Shown here: positions 50,865 to 59,231 of the stretch, piece by piece
Layout of the letters: each line of letters starts with the position of its first letter
How positions within the stretch are numbered: the first letter of the stretch is position 1
Assembly: GCF_003610255.1 (NCBI RefSeq)
Contig: NZ_RAPS01000001.1
Coordinates: 1,550,001-1,614,000 of the forward strand
Direction: 5' to 3'
DNA length: 64,000 bases
Origin: Streptomyces sp. TLI_171
GTDB lineage: Bacteria > Actinomycetota > Actinomycetes > Streptomycetales > Streptomycetaceae
Program-made: the position numbers and the translations under genes
Notes under the pieces: model-generated
The model's database searches: none
Told to the model about the DNA's origin: nothing
Seen by the model: only the letters and a program-made list of their open reading frames with translations

Positions 50865-52381
50865 ACGGCGTCCTTGCGGTCGGCGGCCATGCCCACGGCG
50901 TCCAGCAGGGCGCTGCCGACGATCAGGTCGGCGCCGCCGAAGCCGGGGTCGTCCAGCCGGGCGCCGTCGTCGACGGCGAACAGCAGGCGCTCCTCGCCCT
51001 GCCGGTACGCGGTGCCGACGGGCGGGCTGGCGGCGTGCACGGAGAGCAGGGCGACCAGGTAGGCGAGTTCCTCGCCGTCCTCGTCGAGTTCGGCGCCGCG
51101 GGCGCGGGCGTCGGCGAGCAGGCCGGAGAGCCGGCGGGGCGCGTCGGCGGGCAGGTCGAGCAGTTCCAGCGCGGCTTCCAGCTGGGCCTCGGAGAAGCGG
51201 CTGTCGTCGGGGGTGGCGACCAGGTCCGGCTCGGGGAGCTCGGCGCCGAGGTGCTCGCGCTCGACCGGCGGGGTGAGCAGCAGGTCGATCAGGTCGGCGA
51301 CCCGGACCGAGACGGGCGTGCGCAGACCGGTGCCGTGGGCGAAGAACGCGTCGGTCGGCCGGGTGGCGTCACCCACCGGGAGGGTGAGGACCGGGGCGAG
51401 GAGTTGACCGTAGAGGTCGATGCCGCTGCGCGCGGTGGGTGCGGCGAACGCCTGCCGGTCCTGCTCGGCGCGGAACAGCGGGCCCGCCTCCAGCAGGCGG
51501 GTCTGCAGCTGGGTGTGGCGGCGGATGCAGTCCTTGACGATGTCGACCAGTTCGGCGGCGCGCCGCTTGTGCTCGGCGTCCACGCTCTCGTCGCGGGCCT
51601 TGCGGATGTTGGTGAGGATCGCGTTCTCGTGCCGGTACCGGTCCGCGATGTGGTCGAGCGCCTCGTCGATCAGGTCGGGGACGGTCTCCATCCAGTCCAC
51701 CGCGCGGACGTTCCGCCGGGTCGCCTCCAGGGCGCGGCGCAGCGTCTCGGCGTACTGGACGGTGCGGTAGCGGGCCTGTTCGGCGGCGAGTTGGGCATCG
51801 GCGAGGCGGCCGCGGCGGATCAGCACCTCCAGCTTGACCTCGGCGGCGATCTGCGCGGAGGTCACGTCGGTGTCGAGCGCGCCGACCAGCACGTTGACGG
51901 CCTCGTCGGTGGTGCGCAGGTAGACCCCGCCGTCCTGGCCGGGGACCTCCTCGATCAGCTTGAAGTCGTAGTCGCGGCGGGTGTATTCGCCGTCCGGGCC
52001 GAAGGTGCCGTAGACGGCGCGGAAGCCGCGGTCCACGCTGCCGACGTTGATCAGCGACTCCAGCACCCAGCGGGCGACCCGCTCGTGCTCGGCGAGCGCC
52101 CGCCCGGGGTTCTGGGCGGCGATCCGCGGCAGCAGCCGGCCCAGCACTATGTCGCGGTCGGCGCCGGTGTCGAAGTCCATGTTGAGCGTGACCAGGTCGA
52201 TCGCGGCCAGGCCGATCTCGGCCATGGTGTACGAGGCGTACTCGCCGGCCAGGTTGACCTTGCGGCTGTCCAGGTCGTGCAGCGGGGCGGTGCAGGCCAG
52301 CGCCTTGAGCCGGCGGGCGAGTCCCTCGTCGGCGGCCGGGCCGGGAGCGGGCCTGGTGGGCTGGTCTGCGATGGCGGTCAC
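50861..52381 (-). CDS. Kleisin-like first subunit, JetA/MksF-like
   Basis: This 506-residue protein is the first gene of the SMC-like operon. It is mostly helical (LAGEYASYTMAEIGLAAIDLV, ETLRRALEATRRNVRAVDWMETVPD, HKRRAAELVDIVKDCIRRHTQ). The C-terminal segment (RVADLIDLLLTPPVEREHLG, FSEAQLEAALELLDLPAD) looks like a winged-helix contact region. This pattern fits the MksF/JetA kleisin family. GTG at 52381 is chosen; TAATCT (52395-52390) eight bases upstream looks like a -10 of a nearly leaderless transcript. An ATG further upstream at 52483 would add a low-complexity lead. Confidence 0.65.
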   Translation of the reverse strand: MTAIADQPTRPAPGPAADEGLARRLKALACTAPLHDLDSRKVNLAGEYASYTMAEIGLAAIDLVTLNMDFDTGADRDIVLGRLLPRIAAQNPGRALAEHERVARWVLESLINVGSVDRGFRAVYGTFGPDGEYTRRDYDFKLIEEVPGQDGGVYLRTTDEAVNVLVGALDTDVTSAQIAAEVKLEVLIRRGRLADAQLAAEQARYRTVQYAETLRRALEATRRNVRAVDWMETVPDLIDEALDHIADRYRHENAILTNIRKARDESVDAEHKRRAAELVDIVKDCIRRHTQLQTRLLEAGPLFRAEQDRQAFAAPTARSGIDLYGQLLAPVLTLPVGDATRPTDAFFAHGTGLRTPVSVRVADLIDLLLTPPVEREHLGAELPEPDLVATPDDSRFSEAQLEAALELLDLPADAPRRLSGLLADARARGAELDEDGEELAYLVALLSVHAASPPVGTAYRQGEERLLFAVDDGARLDDPGFGGADLIVGSALLDAVGMAADRKDAV

Positions 52382-52450
52382 GGTGGACAAGATTAGGGCT
52401 TTCCGCAGACAGGTCCGAAACGCCCCTTTCGGGTGGGGTGTCCGCGCATG

Positions 52451-52464
52451 TTGAACACGTTCAA
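52451..52464. promoter_or_regulatory. TTGAAC-AC-GTTCAA inverted repeat
   Basis: Perfect 6-bp arms around two bases lie in the 154-bp divergent gap between the SMC-like operon (start 52381, leftward) and a membrane protein gene (start 52536). It is among the few AT-containing stretches here and could be an operator for either. Confidence 0.45.
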
Positions 52465-52535
52465 ATTCAGGTCTAGAGTCCATGGCGCGACACCGCGTGC
52501 CATCTCGGCACCCGCGTCATGGAGGGGGAGTCCCC

Positions 52536-53135
52536 ATGTCCGACACCGCCACCGCCCCGGCGGGTTCCACGCTTTCCGACCCCGGCCCCGCGGCTGCTCC
52601 CGACACCGCGCTCGTCCGACGCCGCATCAGGCGCTGGCTCTGGCTCTTCGTGGTCTGCCTGGTGCTCAGCGGCCTGACCGCCTTCCCGCTCCAGTCCGAG
52701 ACCTCCCTGCTCGCCCGCCTGATCGACGCCACCGGGCTGGACTCCGCCCTCCCCGCCCTCGACTCCTGGGTCCACCGCGTCCGCGAGGGCGTCGCCGACG
52801 GCTACGGCAACCACCCCTTCCTCGCCTACGGCACCGACTGGCTCGCCTTCGCCCACCTGGTGATCGCCGCCGCGTTCTGGGGCCCGCTCAAGGACCCCGT
52901 CCGCAACGTCTGGATCATCCGCTGGGCGATGATCGCCTGCGGCGGCGTCGTCCCGCTCGCCCTGATCTGCGGCCCGCTGCGCGGCATACCGCTCTTCTGG
53001 CGATTCGTCGACATGTCGTTCGGCGTCGTCGGCATCGTCCCGCTGCTGATCGTCCACCAGCTGATCCGCAGGCTCGAATGGCAGCAGGCCCTCGCCGCCC
53101 ACCACGACTTCGCCCGGGTGGTCCCCTCCCCCTGA
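52536..53135 (+). CDS. Polytopic membrane protein of unknown function
   Basis: This 199-residue protein starts after a 40-residue polar lead and has about four hydrophobic segments: WLWLFVVCLVLSGLTAFPL, a middle helical loop (SWVHRVREGVADGYGNHPF), WLAFAHLVIAAAFWGPL, WIIRWAMIACGGVVPLALICG and FVDMSFGVVGIVPLLIVHQL. GGAGGGGGAG lies six bases before the ATG. It is divergent from the SMC-like operon and reads toward a lipoprotein gene. No family was recognised with confidence. Confidence 0.75.
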   Translation: MSDTATAPAGSTLSDPGPAAAPDTALVRRRIRRWLWLFVVCLVLSGLTAFPLQSETSLLARLIDATGLDSALPALDSWVHRVREGVADGYGNHPFLAYGTDWLAFAHLVIAAAFWGPLKDPVRNVWIIRWAMIACGGVVPLALICGPLRGIPLFWRFVDMSFGVVGIVPLLIVHQLIRRLEWQQALAAHHDFARVVPSP

Positions 53136-53334
53136 GGCCCTCCCGGTGCGGAGGCCCCGGCGCCGGGCTGTCCATGGCGTCGGCTAGAGTCCGCCGCGTT
53201 GTATGCGAAGGGTGGGGAGTCGGCGGCGCGGCCGAGTCGGTGAAGAGCGAGGGCGCGCCACGCAGGCCCTGTCGAGCCCGAGCACCACCGGGCGCGGAGG
53301 TACCGCGTCCGGCATGTTCCCAGGGGGGAACCAG

Positions 53335-54243
53335 ATGATCAGCACCGGACGTACGTTCCTCGCCGCCACTGCCGTGGTGCTCGCACTGACCGCGACCGCC
53401 TGCGCCGGCAAGGGCGGCGGCGGGGACGCGGCCCCGACGGCTCCCAGCACGCCGGGCAGCAGTTCCCCGGCGGCCGCCGACCTGACGCCGGCCGCAGTGC
53501 TCAAGCTGGTGGGCGAGAAGACCGGCGCGGCCAAGTCCGCCAAGGTGGAGGCCACCACCGACTTCGGCGCCACGAAGGCCACCATGACCGGCGCGATCAC
53601 CTGGGAGCACGGCCTCCAGGGCGAGTTGAGCGGCGCCATGGGCGGCACGATGGCCGAGAACCTCGCCAAGCTGGGCGGGGACGGCACCTTCACCGCCCGC
53701 TACCTCAGCGACGCGATGTACATCAACATGGGCGACGCCATGGCTGCCCAGCTGGGCGGTGCCCACTGGATCAAGTACGCCTACGCGGACCTCGCCAAGG
53801 TGATGGGCCCGGCCGGCGACAGTCTCAAGAACCAGCTGCAGAACGCCGATCCGGTCACCTCGGTGCGGGCCCTGATCGCGACCGGCAAGGCCACCGAGGC
53901 GGGGACCGAGAGCGTGAACGGCTCCCCGGCCACCAAGTACACCGCCGACCTCTCGCTGACCGACGTCGGCCAGGCCGCCTCCCAGGGGCTGACCCAGGAA
54001 CAGGCGGAGGGCCTCAAGCAGCAGTTCACCACCGCCGGGATCACCACCGACCACATCGAGGTCTGGGTCGCCGCCGACAACCTGCTGGTGAAGAAGGTCG
54101 AGCAGTTCCAGACCAAGACCGGCCTGATGAGCTCGACGGCGGTCTACTCCGACTACGGCACCCCGGTCGAGACCGGCGCCCCGTTCAAAACCGACGTGGT
54201 GGACTTCGCCGAGATCCTGGCAGCCTCGAAGAACGGGGGCTGA
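53335..54243 (+). CDS. Lipoprotein of LppX/LolA-like beta fold
   Basis: This 302-residue protein has a signal peptide ending in a lipobox-like TATAC (MISTGRTFLAATAVVLALTA then TACAGKGGGG), a Ser/Pro/Ala linker, and a large domain rich in beta strands (AKSAKVEATTDFGATKATMTG, HWIKYAYADLAKVMGPAG, YTADLSLTDVGQAASQGL, HIEVWVAADNLLVKKVEQFQ). This layout matches actinobacterial LppX/LprG-type lipid- or glycolipid-binding lipoproteins. AGGGGGGAA lies just before the ATG. It ends nine bases before the convergent next gene. Confidence 0.78.
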   Translation: MISTGRTFLAATAVVLALTATACAGKGGGGDAAPTAPSTPGSSSPAAADLTPAAVLKLVGEKTGAAKSAKVEATTDFGATKATMTGAITWEHGLQGELSGAMGGTMAENLAKLGGDGTFTARYLSDAMYINMGDAMAAQLGGAHWIKYAYADLAKVMGPAGDSLKNQLQNADPVTSVRALIATGKATEAGTESVNGSPATKYTADLSLTDVGQAASQGLTQEQAEGLKQQFTTAGITTDHIEVWVAADNLLVKKVEQFQTKTGLMSSTAVYSDYGTPVETGAPFKTDVVDFAEILAASKNGG

Positions 54244-54252
54244 GCCCCGGGT

Positions 54253-54687
54253 TCAGCCGCGCCGCACCGCCGTCAGGCGGAGGTCGCCGTCCCAGGATTC
54301 GCAGCGGACGGCGCCGGTGGGGAAGTCGAGTTCGAGGGCGGTGCGGCCGGTGTGCGGGGTGTGGACCTCGCGGGTGGCGAGGACGGGCTGGCCGAGGTGC
54401 GGGGTGAAGGGGGTGCCGCCGGGGGCGGGGCGGACGTCGAGGCGGCCCCACTCGGCCAGGTCGACGTCGCCGTGCGGCAGTTCGTCGCGGACGATCAGGC
54501 ACCAGTCGCTGCCGGTGCCGACGAAGGTGCAGCCGCCGTGGTCGTCGCGCAGCCAGACCACCACGGGTTCGGCCGCGCGTTCGCCCTGGTAGGAGTACCA
54601 GGACGCGACCACGGCGGTCAGGCGGCGGCCGACCAGGGCGGCGGGGTCGAGGCCCGGTCCGTGCGCGGGGCAGGCGGAGTCGTTCAC
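54253..54687 (-). CDS. Hypothetical protein, about 144 residues
   Basis: This soluble protein reads VNDSACPAHGPGLDPAALVG, then RRLTAVVASWYSYQGE, PVVVWLRDDHGGCTFVGTGSD and TALELDFPTGAVRCESWDGD. It is beta-rich with four cysteines and no signal peptide. GTG at 54687 is chosen because the sequence pattern begins there; a longer in-frame start at 54774 runs into the upstream gene. It lies 19 bp after the DUF2804-like gene in the same direction and is probably co-transcribed. No family recognised. Confidence 0.6.
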   Translation of the reverse strand: MNDSACPAHGPGLDPAALVGRRLTAVVASWYSYQGERAAEPVVVWLRDDHGGCTFVGTGSDWCLIVRDELPHGDVDLAEWGRLDVRPAPGGTPFTPHLGQPVLATREVHTPHTGRTALELDFPTGAVRCESWDGDLRLTAVRRG

Positions 54688-54706
54688 GGGACCGGACGGT
54701 AGCGGT

Positions 54707-55771
54707 CTACCAGCGCATCCGCACGTCCTCCGCCCAGCCCAGCAGGCGTTCCACGGCGATGCGCCGACCGTCATCGGTGCGGACGGTCCCGCGGTAGTGG
54801 CCGAAGCACTGGTCGGTGCGGTTGGCGATCAGGCCGGCCTCGGTGCGGGTGCGGCGGTCGTGGAAGGGCGTGAAGGTGAGGTCGACCTGGTCGGTGCCCG
54901 GGGTGGTGATGCGCCAGGGGGCGAGCGGGGCGGCGGGGTCGTAGTGCCAGTCGAGTTCGGCCCCGAGCTTGGTGAGGCGGCCGTCGACGCAGAGCGCGTT
55001 CTCGGTCGCCCCGGTGCCGGCCGTCCACTGCCCGCCGAACTGGAGGCCGACGGTGTGCCCGTCGGTGCGGCCCGAGGCGGCGCCCCAGTTCCAGCCGAGC
55101 GAGCGCGGCCAGCGGCCGCGGCCGTGGTCGAGGACGCCCCACGCGTCCTGGTCGAAGGCGTACGTGCGGTCGCCGAGCCGGACGGTGCCGGTGGCGGGGC
55201 GCGCGGTGTGCTTCGAGGTGTACTGGAAGCGCTTCTCGTCCCAGGGCACGACCACGCTGAGCGTCTCGTGGCCGTCCGGGAGCGCGACCAGCAGGTCGAC
55301 CTCCAGCGTGCGCAGGTCGGCGGTGACGGCGCGGGCCCGCAGCCGGGTGCCGCCCGGTTCCTGAGCGATCGTCACCCGGACCTGGCGGCGGCTGGGGCGC
55401 TCGGGGCCCACGGTGAGGTCCGCGCCGTGCGGGCCGCCGGAACCGGCGATGCCTTCGGGGAGGGCGGTGGGGCGGCGCGGGAAGCCGGGGGCGAGCGCGG
55501 TGCGCTCGTGGTCCTCCAGCACGCTGTGCTCGTCCCAGGCGAGGAAGTAGACGGTGTTCAGGGTGAGGTAGTCGAGGTCGGAGACGGTGAGCGCGAGCAG
55601 GTGGCCGGGGGCGGTGACGCACCAGTACTCCCACCGTTTGGTGCGGCCCCAGCCGCGCAGGTTGCCGCGGTGCAGCGGGGTCCGCGACCAGCCGACCGCG
55701 TCGGGGTCGAGCCCGCCGTCGGGGCGGCACAGGTCGACGGGCTCGGTGATCTCACGCTCATGGGTCGCCAT
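54707..55771 (-). CDS. DUF2804-family protein
   Basis: This 354-residue protein matches the uncharacterised DUF2804 family in layout: TEPVDLCRPDGGLDPDAVGWSR at the start, NLRGWGRTKRWEYWCVTAPG, ESLSVVVPWDEKRFQYTSKH-like segment (ETLSVVVPWDEKRFQYTSK) and DQDAWGVLDHGRGRWPRSLG. The last part shows many Trp residues and strands, suggesting a lipocalin-like barrel that binds a hydrophobic ligand. ATG at 55771 is supported by TAGGGT exactly six bases upstream (55783-55778), a leaderless-type promoter. Function unknown. Confidence 0.82.
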   Translation of the reverse strand: MATHEREITEPVDLCRPDGGLDPDAVGWSRTPLHRGNLRGWGRTKRWEYWCVTAPGHLLALTVSDLDYLTLNTVYFLAWDEHSVLEDHERTALAPGFPRRPTALPEGIAGSGGPHGADLTVGPERPSRRQVRVTIAQEPGGTRLRARAVTADLRTLEVDLLVALPDGHETLSVVVPWDEKRFQYTSKHTARPATGTVRLGDRTYAFDQDAWGVLDHGRGRWPRSLGWNWGAASGRTDGHTVGLQFGGQWTAGTGATENALCVDGRLTKLGAELDWHYDPAAPLAPWRITTPGTDQVDLTFTPFHDRRTRTEAGLIANRTDQCFGHYRGTVRTDDGRRIAVERLLGWAEDVRMRW

Positions 55772-55932
55772 TGGCGCACCCTACTTCGACGACCTGTGGG
55801 CGGATCAAGGCCGACGCGCCGCACCGCGGTAGGCCGGACGGGCCGTCTTCCCGGGGCCGGCACGCCGCACGGCGGAAAGCCGAACGGGCCGTCCGCACCG
55901 GGGGGCGGACGGCCCGTCAGGAGAGCGGCGGA

Positions 55933-57387
55933 CTACTTGGCGGCCGCGCCCTCGACGACGGTCAGCGGGGCGCCGTCCTGCGGTTCGGGCTGTCCGGCCG
56001 CGGCCTTCGCGCGGCGGATGCCGGGGATGGCGAGGGTGACCAGCGCGGCGGCCACCGCCGCGCCCGCGCCGATCATGAACGCGGTGCGGAAGCCGCTCTC
56101 CGACGGCAGGGCGTGGCCGTGGAAGTCGACGGTCATCTGGGCCAGCACCACGCCGATGACGGCGGAGGAGCTGGAGGTGCCGATGGAGCGCATCAGGGTG
56201 TTCAGGCCGTTGGCGGCGGCGGTCTCGGAGACCGGGACGGCACCCATGATCAGCGCGGGCATGGCCGCGTAGGCGAACGCGATGCCGCCGCTGATCAGGC
56301 AGGAGAAGACCAGGACGCCCCAGGCGTGGCCCATCAGGCCGAGCGCGGCGAGGTAGCCGGCCGTGATGATCACGGCGCCGACCAGCAGCGAGACCTCGGG
56401 GCCCTTCGCCTTGGAGAGCTTGGCGGAGAACGGGGAGATCAGCATCATCACCAGGCCGGCGGGGGCCATCCACAGGCCGGCGGCGACCATCGACTGGCCG
56501 AGACCGTAGCCGGTGGCGGTGGGCATCTGGAGCAGCTGCGGGGAGACGAGGCTCATCGCGTACATCGCGAAGCCGACCACCACCGAGGCCAGGTTGGTCA
56601 TCAGCACCTGGCGGCGGGCGCTGGTGCGCAGGTCGACCAGCGGCTGCTGGGTGCGCAGCTCCCACCAGCCCCAGACCGGGAGCACGATCACGGCGGCGGC
56701 GAGCATGCCGAGGGTGCTGCCGGAGCTCCAGCCCCAGTCACTGCCCTTGGAGATGGCGAGCAGCAGGGTGACCAGGCCGATGGTGAGGCCGATCGCGCCG
56801 ACCACGTCGAAGCGGCCGCCGGAGCGCACCGGCGACTCGGGGACGAGCACCACGACGGCGGCGGCGACCAGCGCGCCGAGCGCGGCGGAGATCCAGAACA
56901 GCGCGTGCCAGCTGGCGTGCTGGGCGATCACCGCGGACAGCGGCAGGCCGAACGCGCCGCCGATGCCGAGCGAGGAGCTCATCAGCGCCATCGAGGAGCC
57001 GAGCTTCTGCGGGGGCAGCTCGTCGCGCATGATGCTGATGCCGAGCGGAATGACGCCCGCGCCGACGCCCTGCAGGGCCCGGCCGACCACCATCGGGGCG
57101 AGCGCGTCGCTGAAGCCGCAGATCAGCGAGCCGATCACCAGCAGCGTGAGGCTGACCAGCAGGATCCGGCGCTTGCCGTACATGTCGCCGAGTCGGCCGA
57201 GCACCGGGGTGGCGACGGCGCCGGCCAGCAGGGTGGCGGTGATCGCCCAGGACGCGTTGGCCGCCGAGGTGTGCAGCAGGTTGGGCAGGTCGGGGATCAG
57301 CGGGACGACCAGGGTCTGCATCAGCGAGACCACGATGCCCGCGCCGGCGAGCACTCCGACGACGGGGCCGGTGCGTGCCTGACTCAT
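55933..57387 (-). CDS. MFS drug exporter, DHA2 (14-helix, EmrB/QacA) type
   Basis: This 484-residue protein has about 14 hydrophobic segments. Motif A is in LGRLGDMYGKRRILLVS and motif C-like sequences are in RALQGVGAGVIPLGISIM and LGIGGAFGLPLSAVIAQHA. It exports hydrophobic drugs using the proton gradient. The start at 57387 gives MSQARTGPVVGVLAGAG. It is divergent from a MarR regulator, with a large palindrome in the shared 128-bp promoter region, so drug-responsive control is likely. Confidence 0.92.
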   Translation of the reverse strand: MSQARTGPVVGVLAGAGIVVSLMQTLVVPLIPDLPNLLHTSAANASWAITATLLAGAVATPVLGRLGDMYGKRRILLVSLTLLVIGSLICGFSDALAPMVVGRALQGVGAGVIPLGISIMRDELPPQKLGSSMALMSSSLGIGGAFGLPLSAVIAQHASWHALFWISAALGALVAAAVVVLVPESPVRSGGRFDVVGAIGLTIGLVTLLLAISKGSDWGWSSGSTLGMLAAAVIVLPVWGWWELRTQQPLVDLRTSARRQVLMTNLASVVVGFAMYAMSLVSPQLLQMPTATGYGLGQSMVAAGLWMAPAGLVMMLISPFSAKLSKAKGPEVSLLVGAVIITAGYLAALGLMGHAWGVLVFSCLISGGIAFAYAAMPALIMGAVPVSETAAANGLNTLMRSIGTSSSSAVIGVVLAQMTVDFHGHALPSESGFRTAFMIGAGAAVAAALVTLAIPGIRRAKAAAGQPEPQDGAPLTVVEGAAAK

Positions 57388-57419
57388 GGGGTTCTTCTCA
57401 TCTCTCTAGCTCACGCTCC

Positions 57420-57436
57420 ATATGCATGATGCATAT
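57420..57436. promoter_or_regulatory. 17-bp palindrome, likely MarR operator
   Basis: ATATGCAT-G-ATGCATAT is a perfect palindrome around one base. A weaker related repeat (ATGTGTA-C-CATACAT, about 57439-57453) follows, giving two candidate sites in the AT-rich gap between the exporter and the MarR gene. Confidence 0.7.
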
Positions 57437-57515
57437 AATGTGTACCATACATATAAAGGCCCGACGGGATATGCTGCCGAAAAGTGACGCACGGGACGGA
57501 GGAGCACGGAGGAGC

Positions 57516-57977
57516 ATGCGGCGCGACAAGGAACTCGCCCTGATCGAGCGGGAAATGATGCTGCTCAGCCGCCACCAGGTGCTCGCCACCGCCCGCACCT
57601 CCAGCGGCCCCGACAGCCTGGAGCGCAGCGCCTACACGCTGCTCAGCCGGATCGAGACCGAGGGCCCGCTGACCATCGGCCAGCTCGCCGAGGCCTTCGG
57701 ACTGGACACCTCCACCGTCAACCGGCAGACCGCCGCGATGCTCCGCTCCGGCCTGGTCGACCGGATCCCCGACCCGGACGGCGGGGTGGCCCGCAAGCTG
57801 CAGATCACCGCCGAGGGACTGCGCCGCCTGCGCCAGGACCGCGACTGGTCGATCGCGGGCCTGTCCAAGGTGGTCACCGACTGGACGGCGGACGACCTGG
57901 CCGCGTTCGCCGAGGTGCTGGAGCGCTTCAACCGGGACATCGAGAAGATCCAGGGCCGCCCCTGGCCGCGCGCCTGA
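57516..57977 (+). CDS. MarR-family transcriptional regulator
   Basis: This 153-residue regulator has the MarR winged helix: LERSAYTLLSRIETEGPLTI, GQLAEAFGLDTSTVNRQTA and MLRSGLVDRIPDPDGGVARK, flanked by dimerisation helices. ATG at 57516 is preceded by CGGAGGAGC; an in-frame ATG at 57471 is possible. Divergent orientation from the DHA2 exporter and the palindromes between them argue that it represses the exporter and itself. Confidence 0.9.
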   Translation: MRRDKELALIEREMMLLSRHQVLATARTSSGPDSLERSAYTLLSRIETEGPLTIGQLAEAFGLDTSTVNRQTAAMLRSGLVDRIPDPDGGVARKLQITAEGLRRLRQDRDWSIAGLSKVVTDWTADDLAAFAEVLERFNRDIEKIQGRPWPRA

Positions 57978-58214
57978 CCCCGGCCCCTGACCTCCTGATC
58001 GACCGTCAGTCCCCGCCGCCCGCGGACTCCCCCGGCGGCCGTTGCGCCGAGCGGGTGGCCCCCGCGCCGCCCGTGCGCGACCTGTCGGGTAAAACCTGCC
58101 GCCCGACCCCCTGGCACCGCCCCCGCCGAAACGATCAGGCCCTACGATCACCCCCAGGAGCGGACACCCGGGGCCCCGGGGCGGGCCCGCGCGCGAAAGG
58201 GCGGACGAAGCACA

Positions 58215-58990
58215 GTGGCCGAAGCGGTGATCGATCTCAATGCGGACCTCGGCGAGGGCTTCGGACGCTGGAGCCTGACCGACGACGAGGCCCTGCTGTC
58301 CGTGGTCACCAGCGCCAACGTCGCCTGCGGCTTCCACGCCGGCGACCCGTCCACGATGCGCCGGGTCTGCGCCCTGGCCGCCGAACGCGGGGTGCGGATC
58401 GGCGCCCAGGTCTCCTACCGCGACCTCGCCGGCTTCGGCCGCCGCGCCATGGACGTCCCGCCGGAGGAACTCGCCGACGAGATCGCCTACCAGATCGGCG
58501 CCCTCCAGGTCTTCGCCCGCGCCGCCGGCTCCCGGGTCTCCTACGTCAAACCGCACGGCGCCCTCTACAACCGGGTCGTCCACGACAACGAGCAGGCCGA
58601 AGCGGTGGTCTCCGGCGTGCTGCGGGCCGGCGCGGTCTGCGACGGCCCGCTGCCGCTGCTCGGCCTGCCCGGCTCCCGCCTGCTCACCGTCGCCGAGGGC
58701 GTCGGACTCCCGGTCGTCACCGAGGCGTTCGCCGACCGCGCCTACACCTGGGCCGGCACCCTCGTCCCCGCCGCGACCCCGAGGCCGTCGTCCACGACCC
58801 CGAAGCCGTGATCGCCCGCGCCGTCGGCATCGCCCGGGACGGCACCGTCACCGCCGTCGGCGGGGAATCCGTCGACGTCGAAGCCCGCTCCCTGTGCGTG
58901 CACGGCGACACCCCCGGAGCGGCCCAACTCGCCTGGCGCGTCAGGGGCGCGCTCGCCACCGCGGGCGTCCGGGTCGAGGCCTTCACCTGA
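58215..58990 (+). pseudogene. pxpA: 5-oxoprolinase subunit A (LamB/YcsF family), frameshifted
   Basis: The first part (GTG 58215) gives [55 protein letters not shown] and [15 protein letters not shown], all PxpA hallmarks. After [10 protein letters not shown] the frame is lost and stops at 58811. The expected continuation ([19 protein letters not shown] ... VHGDTPGAAQLAWRVR) is intact in another frame to 58990. Adding one C to the CCCC run at 58766-58769 restores a normal protein of about 258 residues. The partner genes pxpB/pxpC are not adjacent. Either a real one-base deletion or a sequencing error. Confidence 0.85.
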
Positions 58991-59002
58991 CGGGTCGCCG
59001 GC

Positions 59003-59018
59003 CCGAGAAATATCTCGG
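59003..59018. terminator. Short inverted repeat after pxpA
   Basis: CCGAGA-AATA-TCTCGG lies 12 bases after the pxpA-frame stop. A 6-bp stem with a 4-base AT loop; it could end the pxpA transcript or be an operator. Confidence 0.4.
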
Positions 59019-59231
59019 ATTCGACCCTCCGCGCCGCACCTGGAAGGCCCCGGGACGGCCCTCCGGCCATGCCCCGCGACCCTCCCGGCCCAGCCCCGAC
59101 CCGTGGCGGCCACCCCCCTCCGAAACCCCCCGCGCCGAGCCCTACACGGCTTCGCCAAACCGCCCCTGACCTGGTGTTTTCCAGAATTTCCCCTAGGGTG
59201 GCAGCACTGCCTGACGGTCGGAGGGGACGCC

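Noticed and set aside
45063..52381. Calling the operon a complete Wadjet defence system
   Set aside because: No JetD/TOPRIM-like gene is present beside it in this window, and the first two subunits were assigned mainly by order and helical style.
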